Positions 44,654-53,650 of a DNA stretch of 64,000 nt are shown here, one piece after another (positions within the stretch are counted from its first letter, which is position 1; every line of letters begins with the position of its first letter). The notes under the pieces were generated by a model that worked only from the letters and a program-made list of their open reading frames with translations, did not search any database and was not told the origin of the DNA. The translations under genes were made by a program, and so were the position numbers. The DNA lies in NCBI RefSeq assembly GCF_904848665.1, contig NZ_CAJHCQ010000004.1:372001-436000 (forward strand), in the 5' to 3' direction. The DNA comes from Paraburkholderia hiiakae. GTDB taxonomy: Bacteria > Pseudomonadota > Gammaproteobacteria > Burkholderiales > Burkholderiaceae.

Positions 44654-45641
44654 CGGGATTGAACGTGCAGCGCTGCTGCTGATGGTGCTCGGCGAAGAGC
44701 ACGCGGCAGATGTTTTCAGGGCGCTTGGCCCTCGGGAAGTGCAGAAGATCGGCTCCGCGATGGCAAAAATCGCGTCCCCCTCTCGCGACGAGCTTAGCGA
44801 GATATTGGAGCAATTCAACCTCGCTGCCGAAGAACTGGGTGGTATTTCCGTAGACACGGATGAGTACCTTCGTTCAGTGCTGGTACGCGCGCTCGGCGAC
44901 GAAAAGGGTAATCAGCTGATCGGCCGCATTCTTCAGGGTAGCGACACGAGCGGCATCGAGGGCCTGAAATGGCTGGACTCGTCGGCCATCGCTGAACTAG
45001 TCAAGAACGAACATCCGCAGATCATCGCAACGATCCTTGTTCATCTCGACCACGACCAGGCGGCTGAAATCGTCGCTACGTTCCCCGAGCGGCTACGCAA
45101 CGATGTCTTGCTGCGCATCGCCGTGCTTGAAGGTATTCAGCCGTTTGCCTTGCGCGAACTGGACAACGTGTTGAAGGACCTGCTGGCTGGTGGCGGCAAC
45201 CTCAAACGAAGCGCCATGGGTGGCGTTCGTGCGGCAGCGGAGATTCTGAATTACATGACTGGCGGGCAAGAGCAAAGCGCGCTTGAAAATGTGAAGGCGT
45301 ACGATGCCGAACTCGCTCAGGCGATTATCGACGAGATGTTCACGTTCGATAATCTTCTTGATCTGGACAACCCTTCCATCCAGTTGTTGATCAAAGAGAT
45401 ACCCGGCGAGACGCTCATTATTGCGCTAAAAGGCGCGCAGGGGCCATTGCGTCAGAAGTTCCTCAATAACATGTCGCGACGTGCGGCGGAGCTGTTCGCC
45501 GAGGATCTCGGTGCGCGTGGCCCCGTTCGGGTTTCCGAGGTCGAGGAGCAACAACGTTCCATTCTGCAAGTCGTCAGAAACCTTGCGGAGAGCGGCCAGA
45601 TCGTCATCGGAAAGAACGCGGAAGACGCGTTTGTCGAATGA
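44640..45641 (+). CDS. fliG: Flagellar motor switch protein FliG, orphan copy
   Basis: 333 residues, full length. FliG_N (about 5-100), the EHPQ motif at 124-127 in the middle domain, the MGG hinge and FliG_C are all present. All five torque residues of E. coli FliG numbering are kept: K264, R281, E288 (Asp in E. coli), D289 and R297. It is not in a fliEFGHIJ operon; the only upstream partner is the FliF-tail gene, whose end it overlaps. It may be a second FliG that swaps into the rotor, or part of a non-flagellar complex. Confidence 0.93.
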   Translation: MMASNGIERAALLLMVLGEEHAADVFRALGPREVQKIGSAMAKIASPSRDELSEILEQFNLAAEELGGISVDTDEYLRSVLVRALGDEKGNQLIGRILQGSDTSGIEGLKWLDSSAIAELVKNEHPQIIATILVHLDHDQAAEIVATFPERLRNDVLLRIAVLEGIQPFALRELDNVLKDLLAGGGNLKRSAMGGVRAAAEILNYMTGGQEQSALENVKAYDAELAQAIIDEMFTFDNLLDLDNPSIQLLIKEIPGETLIIALKGAQGPLRQKFLNNMSRRAAELFAEDLGARGPVRVSEVEEQQRSILQVVRNLAESGQIVIGKNAEDAFVE

Positions 45642-45658
45642 CGCGCAATGTGAGGGAA

Positions 45659-45680
45659 GCGTACCCGTGCCCGCGTACGC
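45659..45680. terminator. Weak hairpin after fliG
   Basis: GCGTAC at 45659-45664 and GTACGC at 45675-45680 (10-nt loop) lie between the convergent stops of fliG and the small secreted-protein gene. Short and without T-run, so only a possible terminator. Confidence 0.3.
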
Positions 45681-45693
45681 CTTTCATCTCCCG

Positions 45694-45960
45694 TCAGCTT
45701 TTCCCGCGGTTGTACTTCCGATAAACCTCCGCTTCGCTTAGTTCGCGTGACGCCATTCTCAAAAACCGCTCTGCTTTGACATCGTGGCCGCCATATCCGT
45801 GAGGATGGCGCCTGTGTACGACCTGAAGTTGCGTGCGTCCTTGAGTGACAAGGTTCTGAGCCTGGCGCAAGCCAGCCGCTGATCGTTCGGCACGAGCGTC
45901 AGCGCACACGCTAAGCAGTGAAATGGTTGCAAACGCAATGGTTGAGGGGATTCGTCTCAT
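45694..45960 (-). CDS. Small secreted or periplasmic hypothetical protein
   Basis: 88 residues with a clear signal peptide (MRRIPSTIAFATISLLSVCA, cleavage near ADARA at residue 24). The mature 64 residues are basic, with a His/Gly patch (RRHPHGYGGHD) followed by an amphipathic helix. The single Cys lies inside the signal sequence and its context is not a lipobox. Family not recognised. ATG at 45960 has a weak AGG upstream. Confidence 0.65.
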   Translation of the reverse strand: MRRIPSTIAFATISLLSVCADARAERSAAGLRQAQNLVTQGRTQLQVVHRRHPHGYGGHDVKAERFLRMASRELSEAEVYRKYNRGKS

Positions 45961-46276
45961 CGTTGCCTGGTTAAGGACGGTTGGAAATAAGCGTTGACGT
46001 TACAACCCGCAAATCGACCACGCCGTGTCGTTTCCTGTTGCGCTTGAATTCCCTGATATCAATGAAAAATCTCCAATACAGTCTCATAGCGATCGTGGTG
46101 TTGTATCTGTTTCGTGTAGTCGGGCGCAACGCAAGTCATGGCGCCGGGGCGCCCTATGCGCACGCGATCTTCGGTGCTCCGCATCGTGGGTTTTGGCGCG
46201 AATGGAGAGCGCGAAGAGGGCGGAACCGGGTGAGTCGAAAGTGAGCGACGCGCCGACAACATCACGGCGCGACGCC
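45961..46276. other. Intergenic region between secreted-protein gene and the GGDEF gene
   Basis: 316 bases without a convincing gene. A short frame from ATG 46062 would encode a peptide with one hydrophobic segment (SLIAIVVLYLF), but it lacks a ribosome-binding site and its second half reads like a GC-rich shadow. It should contain the promoter of the small secreted-protein gene. Confidence 0.4.
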
Positions 46277-47866
46277 TTACGAGATCGACTCCTCGATCAC
46301 TCGTTCCGGCTGAGTTCCAGGCGATTCCGTTGCGATTCGATAGCCGTTTTTCCCATCCTTCTTTGCCAGGTACATCGCGTGATCGGCCATTTCTACCAGC
46401 TTCTCCGCATCGGTTGCGCTTCCGGGGTACATGCTAATACCGATGCTCGGCGTTACCCATTCGTCGCGATCACCGATCCGGATCGCCGCGCCGACCGAGG
46501 TCACCAGTGACGAAGCGATCCTCTTGACATCCGAACCCGGGGCGATGTCTTCGAGCACTATCGCAAACTCGTCTCCGCCAAGGCGTGCAACCGTGTCACT
46601 TTCGCGCAATCCATGCGTGAGTCGTCCGGCAACGGTCCGCAGCACCTCATCGCCTGCGCCGTGACCACGCGTATCGTTGACTTGCTTGAAACCGTCAAGG
46701 TCGATGTACATGACCGCCACCTGATTCCGGTGCCGCTTCGCGCGGATGATCGCCTGCTTCAAACGCTCGCTGAACAGCATTCGGTTGGGTAGACCGGTCA
46801 GCGCGTCGTGCGTCGCAAGATGGCTCAGCCGTTCCTCCTGACGAAAGCGCTGTGTGATGTCGTTCATGACGGCAACGTAGTGTGAGAAGCGACCGTCGCC
46901 GTCGCGTATGCCAGCGATTTTGAGTGATTCCAGGTAGACGTCGCCGCACTTTCTACGGTTCCACAGTTGCCCCTTCCACTGACCTGTTGTTTTCAGCGCC
47001 GTCCAGAAGTCACAATAGAACTCTGGAGTCTGCCTCCCCGAATTGAGGATCTTCGGCGTCCCTCCGACGACCTCAACGGCCGAGTAGCCGGTGAGATCGG
47101 AAAACGCCTGATTCACGTGCAGGATGTGTCCTTTTGCGTCTGTCACCATCATTCCGTCTAGTGTCAATTCGAACACGCGGTTGGTCAGCCACGACTGGTA
47201 GCGTGATTCCACAACCGCATTATCCCGCTGTCTCAAGAGGTAGATCGTGAGCGTTGCCACCAGCAAAATGAAAGCGGTCAGGAAACTGATTACGGCTCGT
47301 GACATCCATTTCAAAATCGTCTTGCTTTCCTTAACCAACCCCGCCGCCTGATCGGCGTTTGTGCTGATATCGTCGGCAAGAAGCGTATCGAAATAGTCCA
47401 TGCAGCCAACGCTCTCGTCGAACCACTGCATCGCGGACGTGTATTGCCCTGCACGAAGACGGTGGATCGCGACCGCAATAATGGTTTTGAATTTTGGCAA
47501 AGATTGCCTCAATTCTTCGGCGATTGTCCCCTCGCGCGGACTGCTAATGCCTCGTGGATAGTAGGCACTCCACTCAGTATCAACCTTGTCCATATCGGTC
47601 TGAAAGCCTTCGAGCGCTTCCTGCAACCGTTCGGGCTGCCGAAGTTCCGCGGTTTTCCAGAAGCGGCGGCGCGCCTGGAGTTCCGCGGCGCGAAGCTCGT
47701 TCAGTTGCACCACTGGCAGCATATTTCCGTTGATCATCACCTCGACGTGACGCTGAAGACGATCAAGCCCGATCATTGCGCCAACGTCTGCCGTCGCGAT
47801 CAAAAGGGCGCTCGTCGCCAGGACCGTAATGATCCTGGCCCTGTACAAACGGACCACGGTTTTCAC
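46277..47866 (-). CDS. Membrane sensor diguanylate cyclase (4-helix sensor, PAS, GGDEF)
   Basis: 529 residues from GTG 47866, with GAGG 6 bases upstream. TM1 at about 8-30, a periplasmic four-helix-bundle sensor to about 185, TM2 (SFLTAFILLVATLTIYLLRQ) at about 190-212, a PAS domain (FELTLDGMMVTDAKGHILHV, HVNQAFSDLTGYS), then GGDEF with DALTGLPNR, DLDGFKQVND and an intact RLGGDEFAIV near residue 427. It should make c-di-GMP, which the PilZ protein nearby could read. The sensor shares the segment WSAYYPRGISS with the divergent MCP. The RxxD inhibitory site is present as RESD. Confidence 0.92.
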   Translation of the reverse strand: MKTVVRLYRARIITVLATSALLIATADVGAMIGLDRLQRHVEVMINGNMLPVVQLNELRAAELQARRRFWKTAELRQPERLQEALEGFQTDMDKVDTEWSAYYPRGISSPREGTIAEELRQSLPKFKTIIAVAIHRLRAGQYTSAMQWFDESVGCMDYFDTLLADDISTNADQAAGLVKESKTILKWMSRAVISFLTAFILLVATLTIYLLRQRDNAVVESRYQSWLTNRVFELTLDGMMVTDAKGHILHVNQAFSDLTGYSAVEVVGGTPKILNSGRQTPEFYCDFWTALKTTGQWKGQLWNRRKCGDVYLESLKIAGIRDGDGRFSHYVAVMNDITQRFRQEERLSHLATHDALTGLPNRMLFSERLKQAIIRAKRHRNQVAVMYIDLDGFKQVNDTRGHGAGDEVLRTVAGRLTHGLRESDTVARLGGDEFAIVLEDIAPGSDVKRIASSLVTSVGAAIRIGDRDEWVTPSIGISMYPGSATDAEKLVEMADHAMYLAKKDGKNGYRIATESPGTQPERVIEESIS

Positions 47867-48286
47867 ATTAACCTCATCTGCGCGAATCCCTGAATTAAAG
47901 GAGAGTGTCAAAAGTTGCCAAGTCCTTCCCAAACCGCAGCGAGGAAAGATTGATGGATGGCAATAGTTGGGCGATCGACGTGAAGACGAAACGCAACGCT
48001 CCTTTAGGGCCGGACGCTCTTCCTCAATCTTCGAAAATTGACATCTATCAGAGTCTCCGCAACCTGGTTCCGATATAAACATTTTCTTCACCACGCATCT
48101 TTATCGGCTGCGTCAACGAAATGCCACCTGTACCGGTCACATTTCCTGGCCGGCAGCGAACCTCTGCAATGTGCCTGCCACGGCCCATTGAAACGAAATA
48201 CGAGTGGAATTTACGGGTGACCGTGTTGTATTGGCGGCGCCGCCAGAACGTTCGATCCCGAATAGATTGAGGAGAGCAAGTCCATC
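47867..48286. other. Divergent region between the GGDEF and MCP genes
   Basis: 420 bases, no supported gene. TGGCGGCGCCGCCA at 48232-48245 is a perfect 14-bp palindrome 42 bases upstream of the MCP start and is a possible operator or leader hairpin. GAGGAGA at 48269-48275 is the MCP ribosome-binding site. Promoters for both genes must lie here, but no confident -35/-10 pair was identified. Confidence 0.5.
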
Positions 48287-49996
48287 ATGTTTGGCACAAT
48301 AAGAGCCCGGCTATCAGCTTCATTTTCGGCCTGCGTCTTGATGATCATTATTGTCGGCGTGGTTGGCGTCGGCGCCGTTCGCACGCTCAGTTCGAATATG
48401 ACCGAGACATATCGGGGGAATACCGAACCGATCTTGAATGTCGCGAATTTTCGCGCCCGCGTTCTGAACATCGGGATTACGCTGGTCCGCAGCCTGCTTC
48501 TCCAGAACGAGCCTGGAGAGTTTCAGAAGGGCGCTCAGGCGATCAAAGCCGACGAGGATTACGTGAAGGCGGCGTGGAACGCCTACTACCCGAGCGGAAT
48601 CACATCGGCTCAGGAACGCGCGCTTGCCGACAAGATGAATGACCAGTTGACGCTATTCATCGCCAGCATCGATCGAGTCATTCCTATGCTCGAAAAGGGA
48701 AGCGCCACGGACGCCTCGGACGAATACAAGCAGCGATTTCTTCCTGTAGCACTCGCACTCGCGGCGGCCGCTACTGAGGATATCGAAATGAACGGGCGCA
48801 TGGCGAAGCGCGCGGCTGACGAGGCTGCCGAGCTTGCGACGCGCACGATCTGGCTAGTGAGCGCGTTGGCCGCTTGCGCGGCAATCCTTGCCACGATCGT
48901 CGCGACCGTTCTGGTGCGGGCGATTACGCGCCCGCTCGTGCAAGCCGTGTCCGTTGCCAACAGCGTAGCTGCGGGAAAGCTCGACAATTTCATCCAGGCA
49001 TCGTCGAGGGACGAAATCGGCCAACTGCTGGGTGCGCTCAAAATCATGAGCGAACGGCTCACTGAAACAGTCCGGGGTATCCGCCATTCGAGTGAATCGG
49101 TGAATGTCGCTGCCGGCCAGATCGCAGCAGGCAATATGGATCTCTCCGCGCGGACGGAAGAGCAGGCGTCGTCACTGGAACAAACTGCTGCGAGCATCAC
49201 AGAGCTCACGGAGACTGTGCGGCAGAACGCCGACAACGCGCGTCAGGCCAATACGCTCGCGACCAATGCGCGCGAGATGACGGATGCAGGCAGCAAGGCG
49301 GTGGAGATGATGGTCGAGACGATCAGTGAGATCACCTCGGACTCGGCGAAGATTGCCGACATCACCGGCCTGATTGAAGGTATCGCATTCCAGACCAACA
49401 TTCTGGCGCTTAACGCCGCGGTGGAAGCGGCGCGTGCGGGTGAGCAGGGACGTGGCTTTGCCGTAGTGGCTGGTGAAGTGCGCGCTTTGGCTCAACGTGC
49501 TTCAGCAGCCGCAAAGGAAATCAAGGACCTCATTGAAGTCTCGTCCACCAAGGTCGAGCGGGGCGCGCAGCAGGCGGGCGAAGTCAGCATGAACATGGGC
49601 AAGGTCAGCGGCGCCATTGGCCGGGTGTCGGATATTGTCGGCGAAATCACCGCAGCCTCCGACGAACAGAGCAAGGGAATTCAACAGGTCCATCAAGCGA
49701 TCACGCAGATCGACGAAGTGACTCAGCAGAATGCAGCCCTCGTCGAAGAGTCGGCTGCTGCTGCACAGTCGCTTCAGGAGCAATCAGACCGAATGAAAAC
49801 GGAGGTTGCCTTCTTCCGGACTGGCGGAGAAGCGCCGCCCTCCAGCCGCGCGACGATGTCGGCGCCATCGAAGCCGAAACAGGCGACTCGCCCAAAAAAC
49901 GCAGTCACGAGCCGAAAGCCGATGGCAAAGACCGTGGCGTTCGCGCAGACTCCGGCTCCTGCCGCAACCGCCGGCGGGGAATGGGAAACCTTCTAA
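48287..49996 (+). CDS. Methyl-accepting chemotaxis protein with CheR/CheB tether
   Basis: 569 residues: TM1 about 11-31, periplasmic 4HB sensor with [13 protein letters not shown]2 about 186-208, HAMP, then a long signalling coiled coil with the highly conserved hairpin tip [20 protein letters not shown] and [17 protein letters not shown] flexible Pro/Ala/Lys linker ends in EWETF, the pentapeptide that tethers CheR and CheB, so this is a high-abundance-type receptor with its own adaptation docking site. Divergent from the GGDEF gene with the same sensor type. Confidence 0.95.
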   Translation: MFGTIRARLSASFSACVLMIIIVGVVGVGAVRTLSSNMTETYRGNTEPILNVANFRARVLNIGITLVRSLLLQNEPGEFQKGAQAIKADEDYVKAAWNAYYPSGITSAQERALADKMNDQLTLFIASIDRVIPMLEKGSATDASDEYKQRFLPVALALAAAATEDIEMNGRMAKRAADEAAELATRTIWLVSALAACAAILATIVATVLVRAITRPLVQAVSVANSVAAGKLDNFIQASSRDEIGQLLGALKIMSERLTETVRGIRHSSESVNVAAGQIAAGNMDLSARTEEQASSLEQTAASITELTETVRQNADNARQANTLATNAREMTDAGSKAVEMMVETISEITSDSAKIADITGLIEGIAFQTNILALNAAVEAARAGEQGRGFAVVAGEVRALAQRASAAAKEIKDLIEVSSTKVERGAQQAGEVSMNMGKVSGAIGRVSDIVGEITAASDEQSKGIQQVHQAITQIDEVTQQNAALVEESAAAAQSLQEQSDRMKTEVAFFRTGGEAPPSSRATMSAPSKPKQATRPKNAVTSRKPMAKTVAFAQTPAPAATAGGEWETF

Positions 49997-50001
49997 CGGG
50001 G

Positions 50002-51177
50002 TTAGAAAAGACCCCGATCGGCAAGATTGGCGTACAGGGCGCGCACGCCGAACGTCCACGGTTCGATTTCAGTGCAAAGGCGCACGGTGTTGACAATGGC
50101 GCCAAGCGGCGGCGCGCTGATCGTGACGCGGTCGCCCAGGTGATGGGTGAAGCCGCCGCCGGGCGTGTCGCGGTCCTTGATCGGCGAGAACATCGTGCCG
50201 AGGAACAGCATGAAACCGTCCGGATATTGATGGTGCCGGCCCCACGCCTGCGAGACGAGATCGAGCGGGTCGCGGCTGATTTCCCGCATATGACTCACAC
50301 CTTCGAGCAGGAAGTCGTCGTCTGCGCCCTCCACGCGAAGCGAAACGCTGGTGGCGCGAACCGAGTCGAGCGTGAAGGTTTCGTCGAATAAACGAATGAA
50401 CGGGCCTATGGCGCACGAGCCGTTGTTGTCCTTGCATTTGCCGAGCAGCAGGGCGGAGCGGCCTTCGATGTCGCGCAGATTGACGTCGTTGCCGAGCGTC
50501 GCCCCGACCACGTCGCCCAGGCTGTTCACCGCGAGCACGATCTCAGGTTCGGGGTTATTCCACGCAGAGGCGGGATGCAGGCCGATATCGGCGCCGAACC
50601 CCACGGCGGACATCGGCTGGGACTTCGAGAACACCTCGGCGTCCGGGCCGATGCCGACCTCCATGTATTGGGACCAGGCGCCCCGGCGCTGAAGTTCTTC
50701 CTTCAGTTTGATCGCAGCCGCGGAACCCGGTTTGATCTTCGAAAGGTCGGCGCCGATCAGCTTCGTGATTTCCGCGCGCACGTCCTGCGCTTTGGCAGGA
50801 TCGCCACCAGCCTGCTCTTCAATGACGCGCTCCAGAAGACTCACGGCGAACGTCACGCCGCAAGCCTTGATGGCCTGCAGGTCACACGGCGCGAGCAGCG
50901 AAGGGCGATCTTCGGGGCGATCGCCCGCGAGGCTGTGTTCGAGCAGCGCTTCAGCCGTCCCGAGCGGCTCGCCGGGCGTATGTCGCACGACATCGAGCAG
51001 ATCGTCGTACTCGAACAAGTCGGCTGTGGTGGGGGCAACCTGCGAAATATCGAAGACCATGCCGCCGCGCACCACGACGACGCAGGGGCCGTCGCCTTCC
51101 GGGGTGGGCCGCCAGACGCGCCCGACGAGCAGCGCGTTATCGAGATCATGCGGAAGATAAGCGGATGTTGAGGACAT
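50002..51177 (-). CDS. FAH-family 2-keto-3-deoxy-pentonate dehydratase, XylX-like
   Basis: 391 residues. The fumarylacetoacetate hydrolase fold is seen in NNPEPEIVLAVNSLGDVVGA, LGNDVNLRDIEGRSALLLGK and KDNNGSCAIGPFIRLFDE. The sequence follows Caulobacter XylX closely by recall (SLLERVIEEQ, GIGPDAEVFSKSQPMS, GRHHQYPDGFMLFLGTMFSP, RDTPGGGFTHHLGD), the dehydratase that turns 2-keto-3-deoxy-D-xylonate into alpha-ketoglutarate semialdehyde. ATG 51177 is preferred. Substrate could be D-xylonate-, L-arabinonate- or D-arabinonate-derived. Convergent with the MCP; the porin behind it may admit the sugar acid. Confidence 0.85.
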   Translation of the reverse strand: MSSTSAYLPHDLDNALLVGRVWRPTPEGDGPCVVVVRGGMVFDISQVAPTTADLFEYDDLLDVVRHTPGEPLGTAEALLEHSLAGDRPEDRPSLLAPCDLQAIKACGVTFAVSLLERVIEEQAGGDPAKAQDVRAEITKLIGADLSKIKPGSAAAIKLKEELQRRGAWSQYMEVGIGPDAEVFSKSQPMSAVGFGADIGLHPASAWNNPEPEIVLAVNSLGDVVGATLGNDVNLRDIEGRSALLLGKCKDNNGSCAIGPFIRLFDETFTLDSVRATSVSLRVEGADDDFLLEGVSHMREISRDPLDLVSQAWGRHHQYPDGFMLFLGTMFSPIKDRDTPGGGFTHHLGDRVTISAPPLGAIVNTVRLCTEIEPWTFGVRALYANLADRGLF

Positions 51178-51319
51178 GGCGGGCGTTCCGGAGTGAGAGT
51201 GGCGACACGCATCGTAGGGCGGATGGGCGTGCGCGTCCAAACGAACGCTTCATTATCCAACAGGCTGGACGAGCGCGCCGCCAGCCACGAATCGACTGAG
51301 CGGCGGTTCGTGTTGCGGG

Positions 51320-52549
51320 TTAGAACAGGTGCTTGATCCCCGCAGACACCGCAAGCTGATTCGACGTTGTCGAGGGCGACAGGTAGCCGATGTCCGCGAC
51401 CGCTTCGCGACCCCACGAGTCCACGCCGCTTGCGTGCTGGTACGCGGCCGTTGCGTACAGTTCGGTGGCCTTGGAGAGCGAATAGCCGGCGCCCAGGTTC
51501 CACTGCTCATAGCGCGCGCCGCCACCGCCGTTCAGGTTGCCGCCGTTTGTGTAATCGAACGACGTGCCCACGCGCAGAAACGGCGTGACCTGGTAACGCA
51601 CGCTCGCACCCACCGTGTTGAACGAAGCTGTGCCGTGGTAGTTCTGCGTGTTGAGCGAGGCCGTGGCCCCGAGATCGCGGTATTGCGTGTTGGACCAGGC
51701 GAGGCCCAGGATCGCCGAGCCGATTGTCCAGGTCGAGGCCACCGCGACCGTCTGCTGCGTGCGCGCGGAGGCGAATCCCGAGATGGACGGGTTCGATGCC
51801 GGCGTCGTGGCGGAACCGGCGGAGCCGAGATTGTTGCCAGTGGCGCTCGCGTTCGCATTCGTGCCATAGAGCGAGTTGTTCGGATTGCGCGCGTTGATGA
51901 TCGACGCCGCGACCGCAACGCTCGGCCCGGTATAGCTGAGGCCCGCGGACCAGTACTGGTTCTGCGTGAAGTTGCCGGCTATGCCGCCCAGGCTGTACAG
52001 CGCGCCAAACCGGAATCCTCCAAAGGAGTCCGAACTGTATTTGACCGCGTTGTTGATGCGATGCGTGAAGTTGAGGTTGTCGTAGTCGGCCGGATGGATC
52101 GCGAGATTGCCGAAGTACCAGGCATAGAGCAACGGCGACACATAATCCACCGCGGCGTCGGACTGACGCCCGAGGGATGCGGTGCCGTAGTTGGGCGCGG
52201 TGAGCCCGATCCACGCCTGACGGCCGAACAGGGTGCCACCCTGTCCGAGCGTGCCATTGCTGACACTAAAGCCGTTTTCGAGCACGAACAGCGTCTTCAC
52301 GCTGCCACCCAGATCTTCGGTGCCTTTCAGGCCCCAGCGGCTCGAACTCGGGCCCGAGGTGCCGCTATCGAACTGGGCGACCTGGCCGCCGCCGGTGGGT
52401 TTGCCTCCAGCGGGCGTTGCCGCCGTTTGAACGTTATTCGTGTAGGTCACGTTGCCCGTGACGATCCCGTAGAGCGTCACGCTGCTCTGAGCGTAGGCGG
52501 CGACGGGGGACAGTGCGATTGTAGTTAGCGCGAGAAGTGTTTTTTTCAT
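51320..52549 (-). CDS. Gram-negative porin (OmpC-like, Burkholderiales type)
   Basis: 409 residues with a signal peptide (MKKTLLALTTIALSPVAAYA, cleaved before QSSVTLYG). SSVTLYGIVTGNVTY, LKGTEDLGGSVKTLFVLENG, LFGRQAWIGL and the final strand with terminal Phe (AVSAGIKHLF) are diagnostic of 16-strand trimeric porins in this order. ATG 52549 is used; a TTG at 52567 is the alternative. Lies 142 bases upstream of the XylX-like gene on the same strand. Confidence 0.95.
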   Translation of the reverse strand: MKKTLLALTTIALSPVAAYAQSSVTLYGIVTGNVTYTNNVQTAATPAGGKPTGGGQVAQFDSGTSGPSSSRWGLKGTEDLGGSVKTLFVLENGFSVSNGTLGQGGTLFGRQAWIGLTAPNYGTASLGRQSDAAVDYVSPLLYAWYFGNLAIHPADYDNLNFTHRINNAVKYSSDSFGGFRFGALYSLGGIAGNFTQNQYWSAGLSYTGPSVAVAASIINARNPNNSLYGTNANASATGNNLGSAGSATTPASNPSISGFASARTQQTVAVASTWTIGSAILGLAWSNTQYRDLGATASLNTQNYHGTASFNTVGASVRYQVTPFLRVGTSFDYTNGGNLNGGGGARYEQWNLGAGYSLSKATELYATAAYQHASGVDSWGREAVADIGYLSPSTTSNQLAVSAGIKHLF

Positions 52550-52594
52550 GATTAAGGGCTTCTTCAAGCCGTTGTGAGCTTATGTGAGTCGGTG

Positions 52595-53422
52595 TCAATG
52601 CGGGAAGTAATCGGGCAGTCGATAGCCCTTGTAGGTTTCGTTGCGCAGGATCGCGGCACGGAATTCCTCCGACCGATAGGCCGCGACGATATCGGCGGTC
52701 TCCTGTGAACCACGGTTCGCCGATTTGACGACCACTTGATTCACATAAGGCGAGCGCATTTGTTCGAGTGCCAGCGCTTCGGTCAATCGGTGCCCGCTAG
52801 ATATTGCGAAGTTGCCCTGGATCGCTGCGAAATCGACGTCCTCGAGTGCACGCGGCGCCTGTGCGGTTTCGAGCGGAACGATGCGAATGCCAGCGGGATT
52901 AGCGACCACGTCACGCTCGGAGACATCGACGGGATTGGGATTCTCGCGAATGCGGATCCAGCCAATTGCCTGGAGAATCTTGAGCGCGCGTTCGAGATTG
53001 ACGGGGTCGTTCGGCACGGCGACCGTCGCGCCGGCTTTCACCTCGGAGAGCGAATGATGGCGGGTAGAGTAGAGCCCCATAGGTGGCGTAGGCACTTGTA
53101 CGACGCCGACCAGATCGGTGCCGTTCCGATCGTTGTACGCCTTCAGATAGACGCTGTGCTGCATCACGTCGGCGGCGATCTCGCCGTGCCACACGGCCTG
53201 ATTCGCTTCGAGCCCGGTGCTGAAGTTGACGTACCGAATGATGTAACCCTTGCGCTTGAGTTGAGGCTCGACGCCTTCGCGGAATTCGTCGGCGTATGGA
53301 CCGGGCACGAAGCCGACGCGCAACACGTGAGCGGCGTTGTCGGCAGCGCGGACAGCCGGCGATTGCAGCGCAAACAGTGCAATAGTGGAGAATAACGTTT
53401 GGATAACTAATCGATTTATCAT
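52595..53422 (-). CDS. NlpA/MetQ-family periplasmic substrate-binding protein
   Basis: 275 residues with a Sec signal peptide (MINRLVIQTLFSTIALFALQ, cut near VRA at residue 26) and no lipobox. LRVGFVPGPYADEFREGVEP, then VWHGEIAADVMQHSVYLKAYND, VPTPPMGLYS and AVPNDPVNLERALKILQAIG are typical of MetQ-type proteins that bind methionine or related sulfur compounds. No MetN or MetI partner is present. Divergent from the SsuA-like gene, marking the left edge of the organosulfur region. Confidence 0.88.
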   Translation of the reverse strand: MINRLVIQTLFSTIALFALQSPAVRAADNAAHVLRVGFVPGPYADEFREGVEPQLKRKGYIIRYVNFSTGLEANQAVWHGEIAADVMQHSVYLKAYNDRNGTDLVGVVQVPTPPMGLYSTRHHSLSEVKAGATVAVPNDPVNLERALKILQAIGWIRIRENPNPVDVSERDVVANPAGIRIVPLETAQAPRALEDVDFAAIQGNFAISSGHRLTEALALEQMRSPYVNQVVVKSANRGSQETADIVAAYRSEEFRAAILRNETYKGYRLPDYFPH

Positions 53423-53650
53423 CACGAGTGCTTTCAGGGACTGGAAAGACCGATTATCGTTGTGGCCCCCTGGGTCGGCCAATATTAAATCGAGATTTAC
53501 ATATCGACAGTCCGCATGGAACGCAAAGCAATGGGGTTATCTGCTGCGGGAATTAGAAGCGCAGGATTTGATGGTTTTCACTCTGCCGGGCGGCTTATAA
53601 CATCGGCTATTTACTTATTCACCGTCGATCTCACATCGAGGCAGCCGAGC

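Noticed and set aside
46062..46244. Possible 60-residue peptide with one hydrophobic segment
   Set aside because: No ribosome-binding site and a Gly/Arg-rich second half that looks non-coding; kept only as a note.
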